Positions 46,696-55,801 of a stretch of DNA of 64,000 nt are shown piece after piece. Positions within the stretch are counted from its first letter, which is position 1. Every line of letters begins with the position of its first letter. The notes below the pieces were generated by a model, which worked only from the letters and a program-made list of their open reading frames with translations, did not search any database and was not told the DNA's origin. Made by a program: the position numbers and the translations under genes. Origin of the DNA: Lewinellaceae bacterium (GTDB taxonomy: Bacteria > Bacteroidota > Bacteroidia > Chitinophagales > Saprospiraceae); contig JADJUJ010000007.1 of assembly GCA_016710765.1 (NCBI GenBank), forward strand, positions 248,001 to 312,000, in the 5' to 3' direction.

Positions 46696-49272
46696 CTACG
46701 TACACTCCGAATATCCACAATTTTTACAGTGCAAGCAACCTTCCTGGTATACCAGCCCATCGGTATGGCATTCCTGGCATTGGTTGTGCGAAGCTACGGT
46801 ACCATCCGGAATAAACTTCCGTAGTGCGCGCAGCACGCCATTTTTCCAGGAGTTGAGAGAAGCACTGTCCATGTGCAGGTTATCAACCATCTCTACCACA
46901 TAAGGCAGTGGCATGCCGTGGCGCAACACGCCTGAGATAAGCCTGGCATAATTCCAGTACTCCTTGTCAAAGGTGCGGGAAAGGCCTTCAATGGTTACAC
47001 GATAGTCGTCCTTATCTTTGTATTGAAAATCGTAGCGATTTTTTCCGTTGCCTTTCACTTTGATTACCCTACCCTCACTCACCTGGGTGAGTATGCTGAA
47101 GGAGTCGGTAGCCCGACCAGTGAAGATTTCGTAAGGCTTGCCCTCGTACATGCCAATGACGGCTACCCAACGCTCGGTTCCGTTCATGAAGCTGAAAACC
47201 ACAGCGTCCAGAACTTTGGGGCGTTTTGGCGCGGCGGTCTCGGCAAATTCTTCCTTTTTATCCTCCTTTTTATCGCTAACCAATACACCGCTGCGGGAAC
47301 CTTCCCGGTAAACGGTCATGCCTTTGCAGCCTGCTTCCCAGCCGGTTCGGTAGATCTGCTCGATCAGGGCTTCCGTAGCCGTTTCCGGCACGTTTACCGT
47401 GACACTGATGCTGTGGTCAACCCACTTTTGTACGCGACCCTGCATGTGGACTTTTGCGACCCAATCGACATCCTCAGCAGAGGCCTTGAACCAGGGCGAA
47501 CGGGCAATGATGGCCTGCAGGGCTTCTTCATCGTAGGTTTGTACGAGCGCAGGGTCCAGACCTTCACCTTTGAGCCATTGTTTGAAGGGGACATGGAAAA
47601 CATGGTAGTCCTCCCAGGCGTCGCCTACTTCGTCGACAAAGGTAACGCGGCTGTTTTTGTCGTTAGGGTTTACTTTTTTCCGACGCTTGTAATTGATGCG
47701 GAAAACGGGTTCCAGCCCGGAGGTGGTTTGGGTCATCAGGCTGGTGGTACCGGTTGGGGCGATGGTCAGCAAAGCGATGTTGCGCCTACCGTATCGCTGC
47801 ATGTCTTCCAGTAGTTTCGGGTCAGCTTCGCCCAACCTTTGGATAAAGGGGTTTTGGGCTTCCCGGCTGCTGTCGTAAATGGGGAATGCACCCCGATCGC
47901 GTGCAGTATCTACGGAGCCACGATAGACCGCCAGGGCGAGATGTTTGTGCAGGTTTTCGCAAAAATCGAGCGATTCGGGCGAGCCATATCGGAGGCCAAG
48001 GGCGGCCAGCATATCGCCTTCTGCGGTAATGCCAATACCGGTGCGGCGGCCTTGCAGGCATTTTTCGCGTATTTTCATCCACAGTTGCCGTTCGGTGGCC
48101 TTAATGGCGTCAGGCTCAGGATCATTGTCCGATTTCGCCAGAATCTGTTCTATTTTTTCCAGTTCCAGGTCGATGATGTTGTCCATCATACGCTGGGCCA
48201 GTTTGCCATGTTGTTGCAACAAGTCCAGGTCCAGTGTCGCTTTAGGGGTAAACGGATCTTTAACGTAAGAAGAAAGGTTGATGGCTAGCAGCCGGCAGCT
48301 GTCGTAGGGGCAGAGCGGTATTTCACCACATGGGTTGGTCGAAACCGTTTTAAAGCCCAGGTCGGCATAGCAGTCGGGCACCGATTCCCTGATCACGGTG
48401 TCCCAGAACAACACACCTGGTTCGGCGCTTTTCCAGGCGTTGTGCACAATTTTATGCCACAATTCCGCAGCATCAATGGTTTTTTCCATGGTGGGCTTCG
48501 CGGCATTTACCGGGAATCGGAGGGTATAGGGCTTTCCACTCATCGCGGCTTTCATGAAATCATCATCGATACGCAGTGAAATATTGGCCCCGGTCACTTT
48601 GGTGCGGTCCAGTTTGGCATCCACAAATGCAGGGGCATCAGGGTGCCGAACGGAAAGGGTGAGCATCAGGGCGCCGCGACGGCCGTCCTGCGCCACTTCC
48701 CGGGTGGAGTTGGAATAACGTTCCATGAACGGCAGGATACCGGTGGAAGTCAGGGCGCTGTTCATCACCGGCGTTCCGGCAGGGCGCAGATGTGACAAAT
48801 CGTGCCCGACACCGCCCCGGCGTTTCATCAGTTGTACCTGCTCTTCATCCAGTTTCATGATGGCGCCATAGGAGTCGGAATTGCCTTCAACGCCGATGAC
48901 AAAGCAATTGGACAGCGATACCACCTGAAACGGGTTGCCAATCCCGGCCATCGGGCTACCCTGCGGCACCAGATAGCGGAAATTGTGCAGCAACTGATAG
49001 ATTTCTTCCTCCGGTATAGGGTTGGGATATTTGGCTTCTATGCGAGCGAGTTCACGGGCGATGCGGCGATGCATATCATCCGGCGAACGCTCGTAAATAT
49101 TGCCGTAGGAATCCTTTAGCGCGTATTTGTTCAGCCAGACACCGGCTGCCAGCGTATCGCCTTCAAAGTATTCGATGGCGCCGGCGAGGGCTTCCTCCCG
49201 GGTGAAAATGGTGTATTGCTCCGCAGTGCCTTCAAGGGGAGCGGCAATGGTGTCCATCGGCTTCATGTGCAA
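46696..49272 (-). CDS. nrdJ: Adenosylcobalamin-dependent (class II) ribonucleotide reductase
   Basis: This 858-residue enzyme reduces ribonucleotides with B12 and needs no oxygen. Motifs: LVPQGSPMAGIG, SLSNCFVIG (first redox Cys), GGVGHDLSHLRPAG, STNPCGEIPL (radical Cys plus Asn and Glu), APTGTTSLM, and a C-terminal zinc-ribbon-like CQECHTDGLVYQEGCLHCKNCGYSEC. The latter carries six Cys for redox or metal binding. Residues around 690-800 (YEGKPYEIFTGRATDS) match the TSCPD domain typical of NrdJ. The genome also carries class I subunits at the left edge of this window. Start ATG choice among 49272, 49266 and 49257 is uncertain. Confidence 0.95.
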   Translation of the reverse strand: MHMKPMDTIAAPLEGTAEQYTIFTREEALAGAIEYFEGDTLAAGVWLNKYALKDSYGNIYERSPDDMHRRIARELARIEAKYPNPIPEEEIYQLLHNFRYLVPQGSPMAGIGNPFQVVSLSNCFVIGVEGNSDSYGAIMKLDEEQVQLMKRRGGVGHDLSHLRPAGTPVMNSALTSTGILPFMERYSNSTREVAQDGRRGALMLTLSVRHPDAPAFVDAKLDRTKVTGANISLRIDDDFMKAAMSGKPYTLRFPVNAAKPTMEKTIDAAELWHKIVHNAWKSAEPGVLFWDTVIRESVPDCYADLGFKTVSTNPCGEIPLCPYDSCRLLAINLSSYVKDPFTPKATLDLDLLQQHGKLAQRMMDNIIDLELEKIEQILAKSDNDPEPDAIKATERQLWMKIREKCLQGRRTGIGITAEGDMLAALGLRYGSPESLDFCENLHKHLALAVYRGSVDTARDRGAFPIYDSSREAQNPFIQRLGEADPKLLEDMQRYGRRNIALLTIAPTGTTSLMTQTTSGLEPVFRINYKRRKKVNPNDKNSRVTFVDEVGDAWEDYHVFHVPFKQWLKGEGLDPALVQTYDEEALQAIIARSPWFKASAEDVDWVAKVHMQGRVQKWVDHSISVTVNVPETATEALIEQIYRTGWEAGCKGMTVYREGSRSGVLVSDKKEDKKEEFAETAAPKRPKVLDAVVFSFMNGTERWVAVIGMYEGKPYEIFTGRATDSFSILTQVSEGRVIKVKGNGKNRYDFQYKDKDDYRVTIEGLSRTFDKEYWNYARLISGVLRHGMPLPYVVEMVDNLHMDSASLNSWKNGVLRALRKFIPDGTVASHNQCQECHTDGLVYQEGCLHCKNCGYSECT

Positions 49273-49403
49273 AATGTTGTGCGGTTAAAATCTACTTTTT
49301 AAAAAAAAATTGGGGTCACCGCGGCGGGAATAGTATTGCAACAAACATACAGCATACTCGCCGTTTTCAGGCTAAAATCAGCGCTAGAATTCCAAAATTT
49401 TTC

Positions 49404-49438
49404 AAAAAAATGGCGGGCACTGGATTCCAGTGCCCGCC
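49404..49438 (-). terminator. Terminator of the peroxidase gene
   Basis: A 13-bp perfect stem spans 49412-49438 around a central T, and on the minus strand is followed by seven T (49410-49404). It begins 28 bases past the peroxidase stop. Confidence 0.88.
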
Positions 49439-49465
49439 GGGAATTAAAAATAATCATGCTTCCTG

Positions 49466-51373
49466 TCATGCTTTGATAAATGCCGCCTGAACAGGTTGCC
49501 CATCGTTGTTCAACAATAGGCGATAAGTGCCTGGCGCCGCAGTGGCAGGCAGTGCTAAGCGAATTTGATTGGATCCAGCATGCACCTCAAGTGTTTGTTG
49601 CAAGACTGTCCTGCCCAGCATGTCCAGGACGCGCAGGGGAATATCTTGTGATTTGGCCGACTCAAACTGCAAGGTTAAGTGGTCGGTAGCAGGATTTGGA
49701 TATATTTCAAGATCAAACGCTGCTTGGCTTGCTTCTGCTACTCCAGTAACCAGGAGTGGTTGTGCATGGAAGACATCGTCGTGGATACAAGTGATATAGG
49801 TGTTTCGCCGAATGACATCTGCCAATCGGGTGCTTTTCAGGTTTGCTTTTTCCGTAGATGAAATCGCCGGATCGTTCTCGTAATAGAAACGATCACCATC
49901 GCGCAAGGCCTGGAACTGACGGCTTATCACTGCTGTTGCTGTGGCGCCAAACTGGCTGCCGGGCAGATGGTCCTCTGCCAACATGCCTACCCAGGGGTCC
50001 AGGTTTTCCGGCGTGCCATACAAGCCCTGAAGGGTGAAAAACATAAGCATGTCGCTGTTTACCTCCATTAGTGTGCCGACTGGTGCCAATCCAAAATCGG
50101 TACGCAGTGTGTTGTAATCGGGCAACCCGCGTTCGCGACCGCGTTGGATGTTGAGCGAAACCAGATCGAGGCCGCCAGCACCAGGAGCACCAAACAGGAA
50201 ATTGCGGAGGTCATCGATCACCTTGCAATCCAAATCCTGTTGGGTAGTAATGGTCATCCCGATAAGGTAGGGTTCAATTCCGTTGACCTCTTTGGTTGCC
50301 TGCGGGTTAAAGTAGGCATCGCGCAACATAATGTCTCCTTCGGGCATATGGTGACCTTCGTTGTTCATCCGCTGTAGCATGTTGTTGATCGTGGTGTGCC
50401 CGTAACGGAAAGCAGCACCCGAGAATACATTCATAATTTGAGGGTTTGTTTCCGGTTGATAGCCCTGATACGCGGGGAGTTGCAAACCCATTTGTGGCAA
50501 CCATTCTTCGTAAGTGATGGCCTGAATTTCGGCGCCTACCCGCCGCCGGGCCTCCTGGTACAGTGTCTCGTCCGACCAGTCGGGGTGTTCGCCAAAAAGT
50601 TCGGTGCAAATGCGATTGTGCTCGCGGGTAAACAAGGTGTGCAGGGATGTCAGGCAGGGGTTTTCATTGGCCCGGGCATCACCTGAAATAAACCATTTTG
50701 ATATAAAGGGAAAGGGCATGGCCATGGATGGGGCATAAGCATCCAACGGTGCATCGTATTCCCCTGTAACGGTGTTGTAGGGCAACAGTTTGCCGTCGGA
50801 TAATTTGAGTTTGCCCTTGCTGTACATCCGCAGCCAGCTCGCATCATTTGGGTTGGAGCTGTATATTCCTGAAGCGTCGATGAAGGCTGTTATTTTGTTA
50901 ATGGGAGCCCGCGGGTTATCTGGTCCTGTTCCGGTGTTGGGGTCGTGTGCTGAGCGGAACATCGGAATGTTCATAGCACCCGTGCCATTTGGGTCGAAGA
51001 AAAAATCGAAGGATGGTACCGACACGTTGTAGGATTCGTTCACATTGTCGGGTACCAGGGTTATGTCGTGGTCGATAAATTGCCCCCAGGCCCAGGTAAA
51101 GGCGCTCATGCCCCGCGGATCGTTGGTCTGCTGGGTTTGGGAGAACATGACATTGCTGACCACCCTCGGGTTGGGCCGGTCGAGCCCGGCAGGCTCAGAA
51201 ACGCCATCGGAGTAACTGGTGGTACCTGTCAGCAGTTGTGCAGTGCCGGCAGCACCCCATTCCGGTTGAGTAAGGTTGTTGCCGGTACCAGTAATTGTTC
51301 TGGCTTCCTGGCTCCATAGGTTGAAAACGCTCGTCAGTGCAAAGGCTAGCAAAAGGGTAAATTTTCTTTTCAT
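49466..51373 (-). CDS. Heme (animal-type) peroxidase exported by T9SS
   Basis: This 635-residue protein has a signal peptide (MKRKFTLLLAFALTSVFNLWSQ). It belongs to the peroxidase-cyclooxygenase family. The distal site is WGQFIDHD (Q98, D101, H102). The catalytic Arg/Glu are in GDARANENP (R235, E238), with TSLHTLFTREHNRI following, and the proximal heme His is in FRYGHTTIN (H327). A 90-residue C-terminal T9SS sorting domain (LEIYPNPATDHLTLQFES...PAAT APGTYRLLLNNDGQ) sends it to the surface or medium. It should make halides or organic substrates into oxidants. It lies 70 bases downstream of an Fe-S-type Rrf2 regulator on the same strand, so it is probably controlled by it. Confidence 0.92.
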   Translation of the reverse strand: MKRKFTLLLAFALTSVFNLWSQEARTITGTGNNLTQPEWGAAGTAQLLTGTTSYSDGVSEPAGLDRPNPRVVSNVMFSQTQQTNDPRGMSAFTWAWGQFIDHDITLVPDNVNESYNVSVPSFDFFFDPNGTGAMNIPMFRSAHDPNTGTGPDNPRAPINKITAFIDASGIYSSNPNDASWLRMYSKGKLKLSDGKLLPYNTVTGEYDAPLDAYAPSMAMPFPFISKWFISGDARANENPCLTSLHTLFTREHNRICTELFGEHPDWSDETLYQEARRRVGAEIQAITYEEWLPQMGLQLPAYQGYQPETNPQIMNVFSGAAFRYGHTTINNMLQRMNNEGHHMPEGDIMLRDAYFNPQATKEVNGIEPYLIGMTITTQQDLDCKVIDDLRNFLFGAPGAGGLDLVSLNIQRGRERGLPDYNTLRTDFGLAPVGTLMEVNSDMLMFFTLQGLYGTPENLDPWVGMLAEDHLPGSQFGATATAVISRQFQALRDGDRFYYENDPAISSTEKANLKSTRLADVIRRNTYITCIHDDVFHAQPLLVTGVAEASQAAFDLEIYPNPATDHLTLQFESAKSQDIPLRVLDMLGRTVLQQTLEVHAGSNQIRLALPATAAPGTYRLLLNNDGQPVQAAFIKA

Positions 51374-51443
51374 GATGTGCGGGAATTAAAGAATTGAAAT
51401 TCAGTATTAAGAGTATTTTATCTTAAATTAAAGCCAATAAAAA

Positions 51444-51881
51444 TCAGGGGCTGAGGCGCAATCGCTCCAATTGTACCGATTGGCCGACCTCCGACAGGTT
51501 GGTGTGTTCAAATAAATTTCTGAGTTGGACACGCATGACGGCCCAGGAATTGTGCATGGGGCAGGGGGCAAAATCGCCACAACCCGGCAACCCTAACAGG
51601 CATTTACTGAGAAAATCTTGTCCTTCTAAAACATACAACACATCCAGCAGGCTGATTTGCTGCGGGTTACGGGCAAAGGAAATTCCTCCATTAGGGCCTC
51701 TGGAGGATACCAGAAAGCCCGCTTGCGTAAGTGATTGCAGAATTTTGGTCAGGAAGTGGAAAGAAATATCCAATTCTTCAGCCATCTCCCGGATGTTGAC
51801 ATACCCCTTCCCTTCGCCTTTGGTGACCAAAAACATCAGGGCGCGCAGGCCATATTCGCTGGGTTTGGACAATACTTTCAC
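51444..51881 (-). CDS. Rrf2-family transcription regulator with Cys cluster
   Basis: This 145-residue winged-helix regulator begins MKVLSKPSEYGLRALMFL and has the recognition region (REMAEELDISFHFLTKILQSLTQAGFLVSSRGPNGGISFA) of the Rrf2 family (IscR, NsrR, CymR). Three Cys, C94, C101 and C107 (C-x6-C-x5-C in KCLLGLPGCGDFAPCPMH), are spaced like the cluster ligands of Fe-S type members. A redox, NO or iron signal is therefore likely. It is upstream of the peroxidase gene and probably controls it. A TACTTTG stretch on the minus strand at 51912-51918 could be its own -7 motif with one base missing. Confidence 0.9.
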   Translation of the reverse strand: MKVLSKPSEYGLRALMFLVTKGEGKGYVNIREMAEELDISFHFLTKILQSLTQAGFLVSSRGPNGGISFARNPQQISLLDVLYVLEGQDFLSKCLLGLPGCGDFAPCPMHNSWAVMRVQLRNLFEHTNLSEVGQSVQLERLRLSP

Positions 51882-52041
51882 TGCAAAATAGATTTAAGCC
51901 TATTTAGTCTGCAAAGTAATATAAAAAGAATGAAAACGCAAAGGCCATGGATGGTGATTCTAATCGGGCTTTCAAGAGACATTATTCCGCAAAAGCCTTT
52001 TGCCAGGTAGTAACCGGAGGGAAACCAGGATTTGCTGTGAC

Positions 52042-52788
52042 TTATTTGTTGGACAGGACAATATCCTGCACCACCACGCTCGCCATGTGAAGGCCAAACA
52101 AGGCAGGTATGTAAGAAATGGTGCCATAAAACGACTTTTTAAACGGACTCCCGTTCGTCAGCATACAAGTGCTGCGATCCACCAACTCCGAGGAAAAAAC
52201 AGCCGTAACACCCCGGTAAACCCCTTTTTTCCGAAGGCCCTTTCGAACTTGCTGTGCGAAAGGGCAGTTAAAAGTTTCGGAAATATCGGCCACCTGCACC
52301 TTGGAGGGGTCGACCCGCCCGCCAGCACCCATGCTGCTCACCACGCGGACGTCCTTTTGTTTGCAGGTTACAATGATGTATTGCTTGGGCTGAACGGAAT
52401 CAATGCAGTCGAACACATAATCGTATTCCGGCGTGATGAGTTCCTTCACCACTTTTGGCGTCAGAAATTCTTCCCGAACCTGCAAATTCAGCGCTGGGTT
52501 GATGTCAAGCATTCGGGCTGCCATGACTTCAGCCTTTGATTTTCCAACGGTGCTGTGCAGTGCCGGGAGTTGGCGGTTGATATTGGTAACATCTACGGTG
52601 TCTCCGTCGATGACCGTCATGTTGCCCACCCCGGAACGTGTCAGGAACTCCGCTGCAAAACTGCCCACACCCCCCAGCCCAATCACCAGAATATGCAAAT
52701 GGCGCAATTGCTCCAGTACTTCAGGGCCGACCAGCAGCTCGGTGCGTTCTAACCAGACAGGTGTTGCCGTTGGGGAGGGTGTATCCAT
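52042..52788 (-). CDS. tcdA: tRNA threonylcarbamoyladenosine dehydratase
   Basis: TcdA (YgdL/CsdL) makes cyclic t6A at position 37 of ANN-decoding tRNAs. This 248-residue E1-like protein has RTELLVGPEVLEQL, the ATP-binding VIGLGGVGSFAAEFLTRSGVG (37-42), IDGDTVDVTNINRQ, DCIDSVQPKQ, and GAGGRVDPSKV, all standard. No C-terminal ubiquitin-like part or catalytic-Cys extension is present. It is divergent from the desaturase gene over about 108 bases. Confidence 0.93.
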   Translation of the reverse strand: MDTPSPTATPVWLERTELLVGPEVLEQLRHLHILVIGLGGVGSFAAEFLTRSGVGNMTVIDGDTVDVTNINRQLPALHSTVGKSKAEVMAARMLDINPALNLQVREEFLTPKVVKELITPEYDYVFDCIDSVQPKQYIIVTCKQKDVRVVSSMGAGGRVDPSKVQVADISETFNCPFAQQVRKGLRKKGVYRGVTAVFSSELVDRSTCMLTNGSPFKKSFYGTISYIPALFGLHMASVVVQDIVLSNK

Positions 52789-52867
52789 TTTGTGTCATTT
52801 TCTCGGCAAAAATACGCCATTGTGTAAACTCTAATGACCCATTTTAGGTATTGTGCGCCTGGAGGGT

Positions 52868-52875
52868 TATTTTTG
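52868..52875 (+). promoter_or_regulatory. Bacteroidota -7 motif of the desaturase promoter
   Basis: TATTTTTG matches TAnnTTTG and stands 22 bases upstream of ATG 52897, giving a leader of only about 15 bases. This supports that start codon over the in-frame start at 52834, which lies before the motif. Confidence 0.6.
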
Positions 52876-52896
52876 CGGCGCAAAATATATACTGCT

Positions 52897-54042
52897 ATGC
52901 TCAATAAAATGACTACTGACAAGCGGGTGCGTTTCAAAAGCACCCCAACGAAGGATGAATTCATCAAGGTACTTCGTCAGCGCGTCAACGAATACTTTGA
53001 ACCCAACAACATCACCCAATATGCTAATGGCGAAATGGTTTTCAAGACCATTTTTGCCATTGTGGCCTGGCTTGGCTTTTATTCCCTCATCATCTCTGAC
53101 GTATTGAGCGGAAGTGCATGGCTGCTGATGCTGGGCTTTTTGATGTTGGGTTTTGTCAACATCTTCATCGCCTTCAACATCATGCACGATGCCACCCATG
53201 AGGCTTATTCTTCAAACAAAAAGATCAATAACATCCTGGGGTACAGCATGAATTTCATTGGCGCCAACCAGTACCTGTTTCGCCGCATGCACGGCGCGCA
53301 CCACGGTTACGTGAATATTTACGGCATTGATGTGACCTTGGAAGCACACGGACTTTTTCGGTTTACGCCCGACGAGCCCTACAAGCCTTACCACCGCTGG
53401 CAGCACATTTACACGTTCATTCTCTACGCTTTCGCCATGCTGCAATGGGTGGTTATGAAGGATTTTAAATGGTTCTTTGGCGAGTCGCACATTGGCAACC
53501 AGAAGAACATCAAGCATCCGTTCTCGGAGTATGTAATCCTCCTTATTTCCAAAGCGTTTTATTTTGGTACCACCCTCGCACTGCCACTGATGTTGCTCAG
53601 TGCGCCAGCCTGGCTGATCGTATTGTCCTGGATCGGTATGCACCTCTTGCCGGGACTTACCTTCGTCTTAATTTTTCAGGTGACCCACGTGTACGATGGT
53701 ACGGCCTACCCTCTGCCTGATAAAGACGGTAACATTGACAACAACTATGCGCTCCATGTATTGGATACCACTGCCGACTTTTCCCGCCACAACAGGCTCG
53801 GAAGCTGGCTCATGGGCGGTATCAATATTCACGTGATCCACCATATTTTCCCAACGGTGTGCCATGTCCACTACCCGGCGCTGACTAAAATACTGAAGCA
53901 GGTAGCCGATGAATTTGGCATCGTGTATCAGGAAAACCCCAACTTTTGGGTAGCTTTAAAAAAGCACTACCAGATTCTGAAACACCTGAGCAAGCCTGAT
54001 GCCGAAGTACAGCGCTATGGCGCCAGTGCGGCCATTGGCTAG
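52897..54042 (+). CDS. Membrane fatty acid desaturase
   Basis: The 381-residue enzyme introduces a double bond into an acyl chain in the membrane. It has three histidine boxes for the diiron centre: HDATH (97-101), HGAHH (132-136) and HVIHHIFP near 310. Membrane helices are at 50-68, 72-95 and 180-200, and again around 225-275. Use of ATG 52897 fits the promoter motif just upstream. The HDxxH/HxxHH/HxxHH pattern and the late HHIFP match front-end or delta-type acyl-lipid desaturases rather than acyl-ACP ones. The exact double-bond position cannot be told from sequence. Confidence 0.92.
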   Translation: MLNKMTTDKRVRFKSTPTKDEFIKVLRQRVNEYFEPNNITQYANGEMVFKTIFAIVAWLGFYSLIISDVLSGSAWLLMLGFLMLGFVNIFIAFNIMHDATHEAYSSNKKINNILGYSMNFIGANQYLFRRMHGAHHGYVNIYGIDVTLEAHGLFRFTPDEPYKPYHRWQHIYTFILYAFAMLQWVVMKDFKWFFGESHIGNQKNIKHPFSEYVILLISKAFYFGTTLALPLMLLSAPAWLIVLSWIGMHLLPGLTFVLIFQVTHVYDGTAYPLPDKDGNIDNNYALHVLDTTADFSRHNRLGSWLMGGINIHVIHHIFPTVCHVHYPALTKILKQVADEFGIVYQENPNFWVALKKHYQILKHLSKPDAEVQRYGASAAIG

Positions 54043-54093
54043 TAGTCAATCAATGTAGTGTTTTGAAAAAACTCGGTCAGAACTATCGCAGAT

Positions 54094-54159
54094 TTTTGCG
54101 AAGCAAAATATCTGTGCATACTGCGTATTTCTGCGGGTCAACTATTTTGCGAAGCAAAA
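54094..54159. repeat. Two copies of the palindrome TTTTGCGAAGCAAAA
   Basis: The same 15-bp hairpin occurs at 54094-54108 and 54145-54159, 51 bases apart. Each is a 6-bp stem with a 3-base loop. They lie in the gap between the desaturase and the terminator, and may be a small dispersed repeat or RNA-processing site. Confidence 0.55.
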
Positions 54160-54200
54160 CAGAAAAAGCAAAAACTAAATAATAAGTACTATACATTTAA

Positions 54201-54244
54201 AAAAAAATGCCTGTGCATCAGCGGTGGTGCACAGGCATTTTTTT
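54201..54244. terminator. Bidirectional terminator between convergent genes
   Basis: A perfect 17-bp repeat (54201-54217 with 54228-54244) starts with seven A and ends with seven T. It serves both the desaturase (+) and the DUF2807 gene (-). Confidence 0.9.
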
Positions 54245-54254
54245 ATGAAATTTG

Positions 54255-54968
54255 TTAATCCATCTTCTTCACCTTGCCGGAGCCGCTGGTACTGACATCG
54301 AGCACCGGGGAACCTTTGTAGTACACACAACCGCTGCCGGAGATATTGGCCTTCAATTGATCATACACCTCGCAACGTATGCTACCCGAGCCGCTGATGG
54401 TCAGGTCGGCCGTTTTTACCGGGCAATCGAGGGCTTCCAGGTTGCCACTGCCAGAAATGTTGGCCTCCAGGTGCTCCGCCACGCCTTTTAAGGTAATGGC
54501 TCCGCTACCGCTTATCTTTGATTGTACGGTTGTAAGCAGGATATTGTTCAACAACATGGAGCCTGATCCCGACACATTGAGGTCGAGTACATCTCCGCTC
54601 AGTTGGTCCTCGCAAAGCAAAGCAGCGCTGCCGCTGACGTCGATACCCTTGAAATCTGGTGCCGTGATGGTGATTTCCAAATCATCAACATCATATGTGT
54701 TGCGGGAAAAGTAAACATCAAGCCGGCCGTTGCGTACTTCTGTTTCGAGATAGGGTACGAGCGAGGATTCTATCTGGATGTCAACCTGATAATCAGGGCC
54801 CTTTTGCAGGCGAATTTTTCCAGGAACGGAGATGCTGACCTGATCAAAGTCGCTGGGGTTCCGGACCTCATTAACCAGCGCTCCACTGCCTTTGATGTCG
54901 AATGGGTCGCAAGCACTCATTCCCAGGGCCAGGAACAGGAGTACCGATAGTTTGGTGATGGTTTTCAT
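54255..54968 (-). CDS. DUF2807 (head GIN domain) lipoprotein
   Basis: The 237-residue protein has a lipoprotein signal (MKTITKLSVLLFLALGMSAC, Cys at 20). A single DUF2807 domain follows (VNEVRNPSDFDQVSISVPGKIRLQKGPDYQVDIQ...). The C-terminal half is a beta-solenoid-like series with Ser-Gly repeats: DVSGSAAL, NVSGSGSM, KISGSGAI, NISGSGNL, TISGSGSI, NISGSGCV, STSGSGKV. The family is common in Bacteroidota envelopes and probably binds or displays on the outer membrane. Function unproven. Confidence 0.9.
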   Translation of the reverse strand: MKTITKLSVLLFLALGMSACDPFDIKGSGALVNEVRNPSDFDQVSISVPGKIRLQKGPDYQVDIQIESSLVPYLETEVRNGRLDVYFSRNTYDVDDLEITITAPDFKGIDVSGSAALLCEDQLSGDVLDLNVSGSGSMLLNNILLTTVQSKISGSGAITLKGVAEHLEANISGSGNLEALDCPVKTADLTISGSGSIRCEVYDQLKANISGSGCVYYKGSPVLDVSTSGSGKVKKMD

Positions 54969-55097
54969 GTTGTACTTTATTTTTTAATGCTTGTATGCCG
55001 TAATAGACGGGCCTATTCACGTAGAGGTTGCAGATTTTACCTTTTTTAACATAAAAAACCAAAAGGAATGGCTTTCCATCAGTGTCAGCCAAACCCA

Positions 55098-55761
55098 TCA
55101 AACAAGGAATGGCCCAAACACCTGAAGGTAATTTTGTTTGACTTGTGATTGCAAATTGTGTAAGCCGATATTGCGCAGTGTAGCAGCCTCTCGGTAAATG
55201 GCCTCGATTGGCACGTCGGTGCTGTCGGTTTCCAGAAACAAACGTTCGGCGGGCGTTTCAAGGAGGGCATTTCGGGCATGCTGTTTTTCCGGATTCAAAA
55301 TGGCTGCGCCAAATGACAGGTAGCACCCCGCTTTCAGCAACATATCCGCGGTTTGTGGATGCTTGTCAAAGCCATGGAAAATGCCCTTTAAGGCGGGGAA
55401 ATTGTGCAATTCTGCCAGCACTTCGGCATGCGCTCGCACGCAATGTATTACCAGGGGCTTTTGCAGTTCGTCGGCCGTTTGCAGACAAAGCCTGAACGCC
55501 CGGCTGCGTTTCCCAATCGGAGGCACAAGCCTTGTCCAGTCCGGCCTCCCCAACGGCTACTACCCTTGAATTTTGGGCCATTTCCCGAAGCCATTGCTCT
55601 GCTGCCAGCCAATCTATGTCCTTCAGGTACCAGGGATGTAGCCCCACCGAAAGCCATTCAGCGGAAGGTATTCGGGACTGCCCCCAGTACACGCTTTCAA
55701 TCTCCATTGTCGCGGCAAGCTGGGTAGGGTGGTGGGTATGGATGTTGATAAAATCGCGCAT
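55098..55761 (-). CDS. TatD-family metal-dependent hydrolase (frame lesion)
   Basis: TatD proteins are metal-dependent nucleases with a TIM barrel. ATG 55761 gives MRDFINIHTHHPTQ, in which HTH supplies the first metal ligands. GEAGLDKACASDW follows. The frame then breaks at about 55499-55506, and the rest (RAFRLCLQTADELQKPLVIHCVRAHAEVL, KGIFHGFDKH, and FLETDSTD) continues in another frame. Either one extra C or two missing bases explain it. The rebuilt length of about 221 residues fits a short Bacteroidota subclass. Metal ligands in HTHH, E, IHC and ETDS are all present. Confidence 0.86.
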
Positions 55762-55801
55762 AGCCGTTTGCTGAATCGATTCAGGGCAGCTATAGCCCTG
55801 T

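Noticed and set aside
49273..49465. Cobalamin riboswitch upstream of nrdJ
   Set aside because: Only the peroxidase terminator and an AT-rich stretch are visible; no B12-box-like pattern was recognised.
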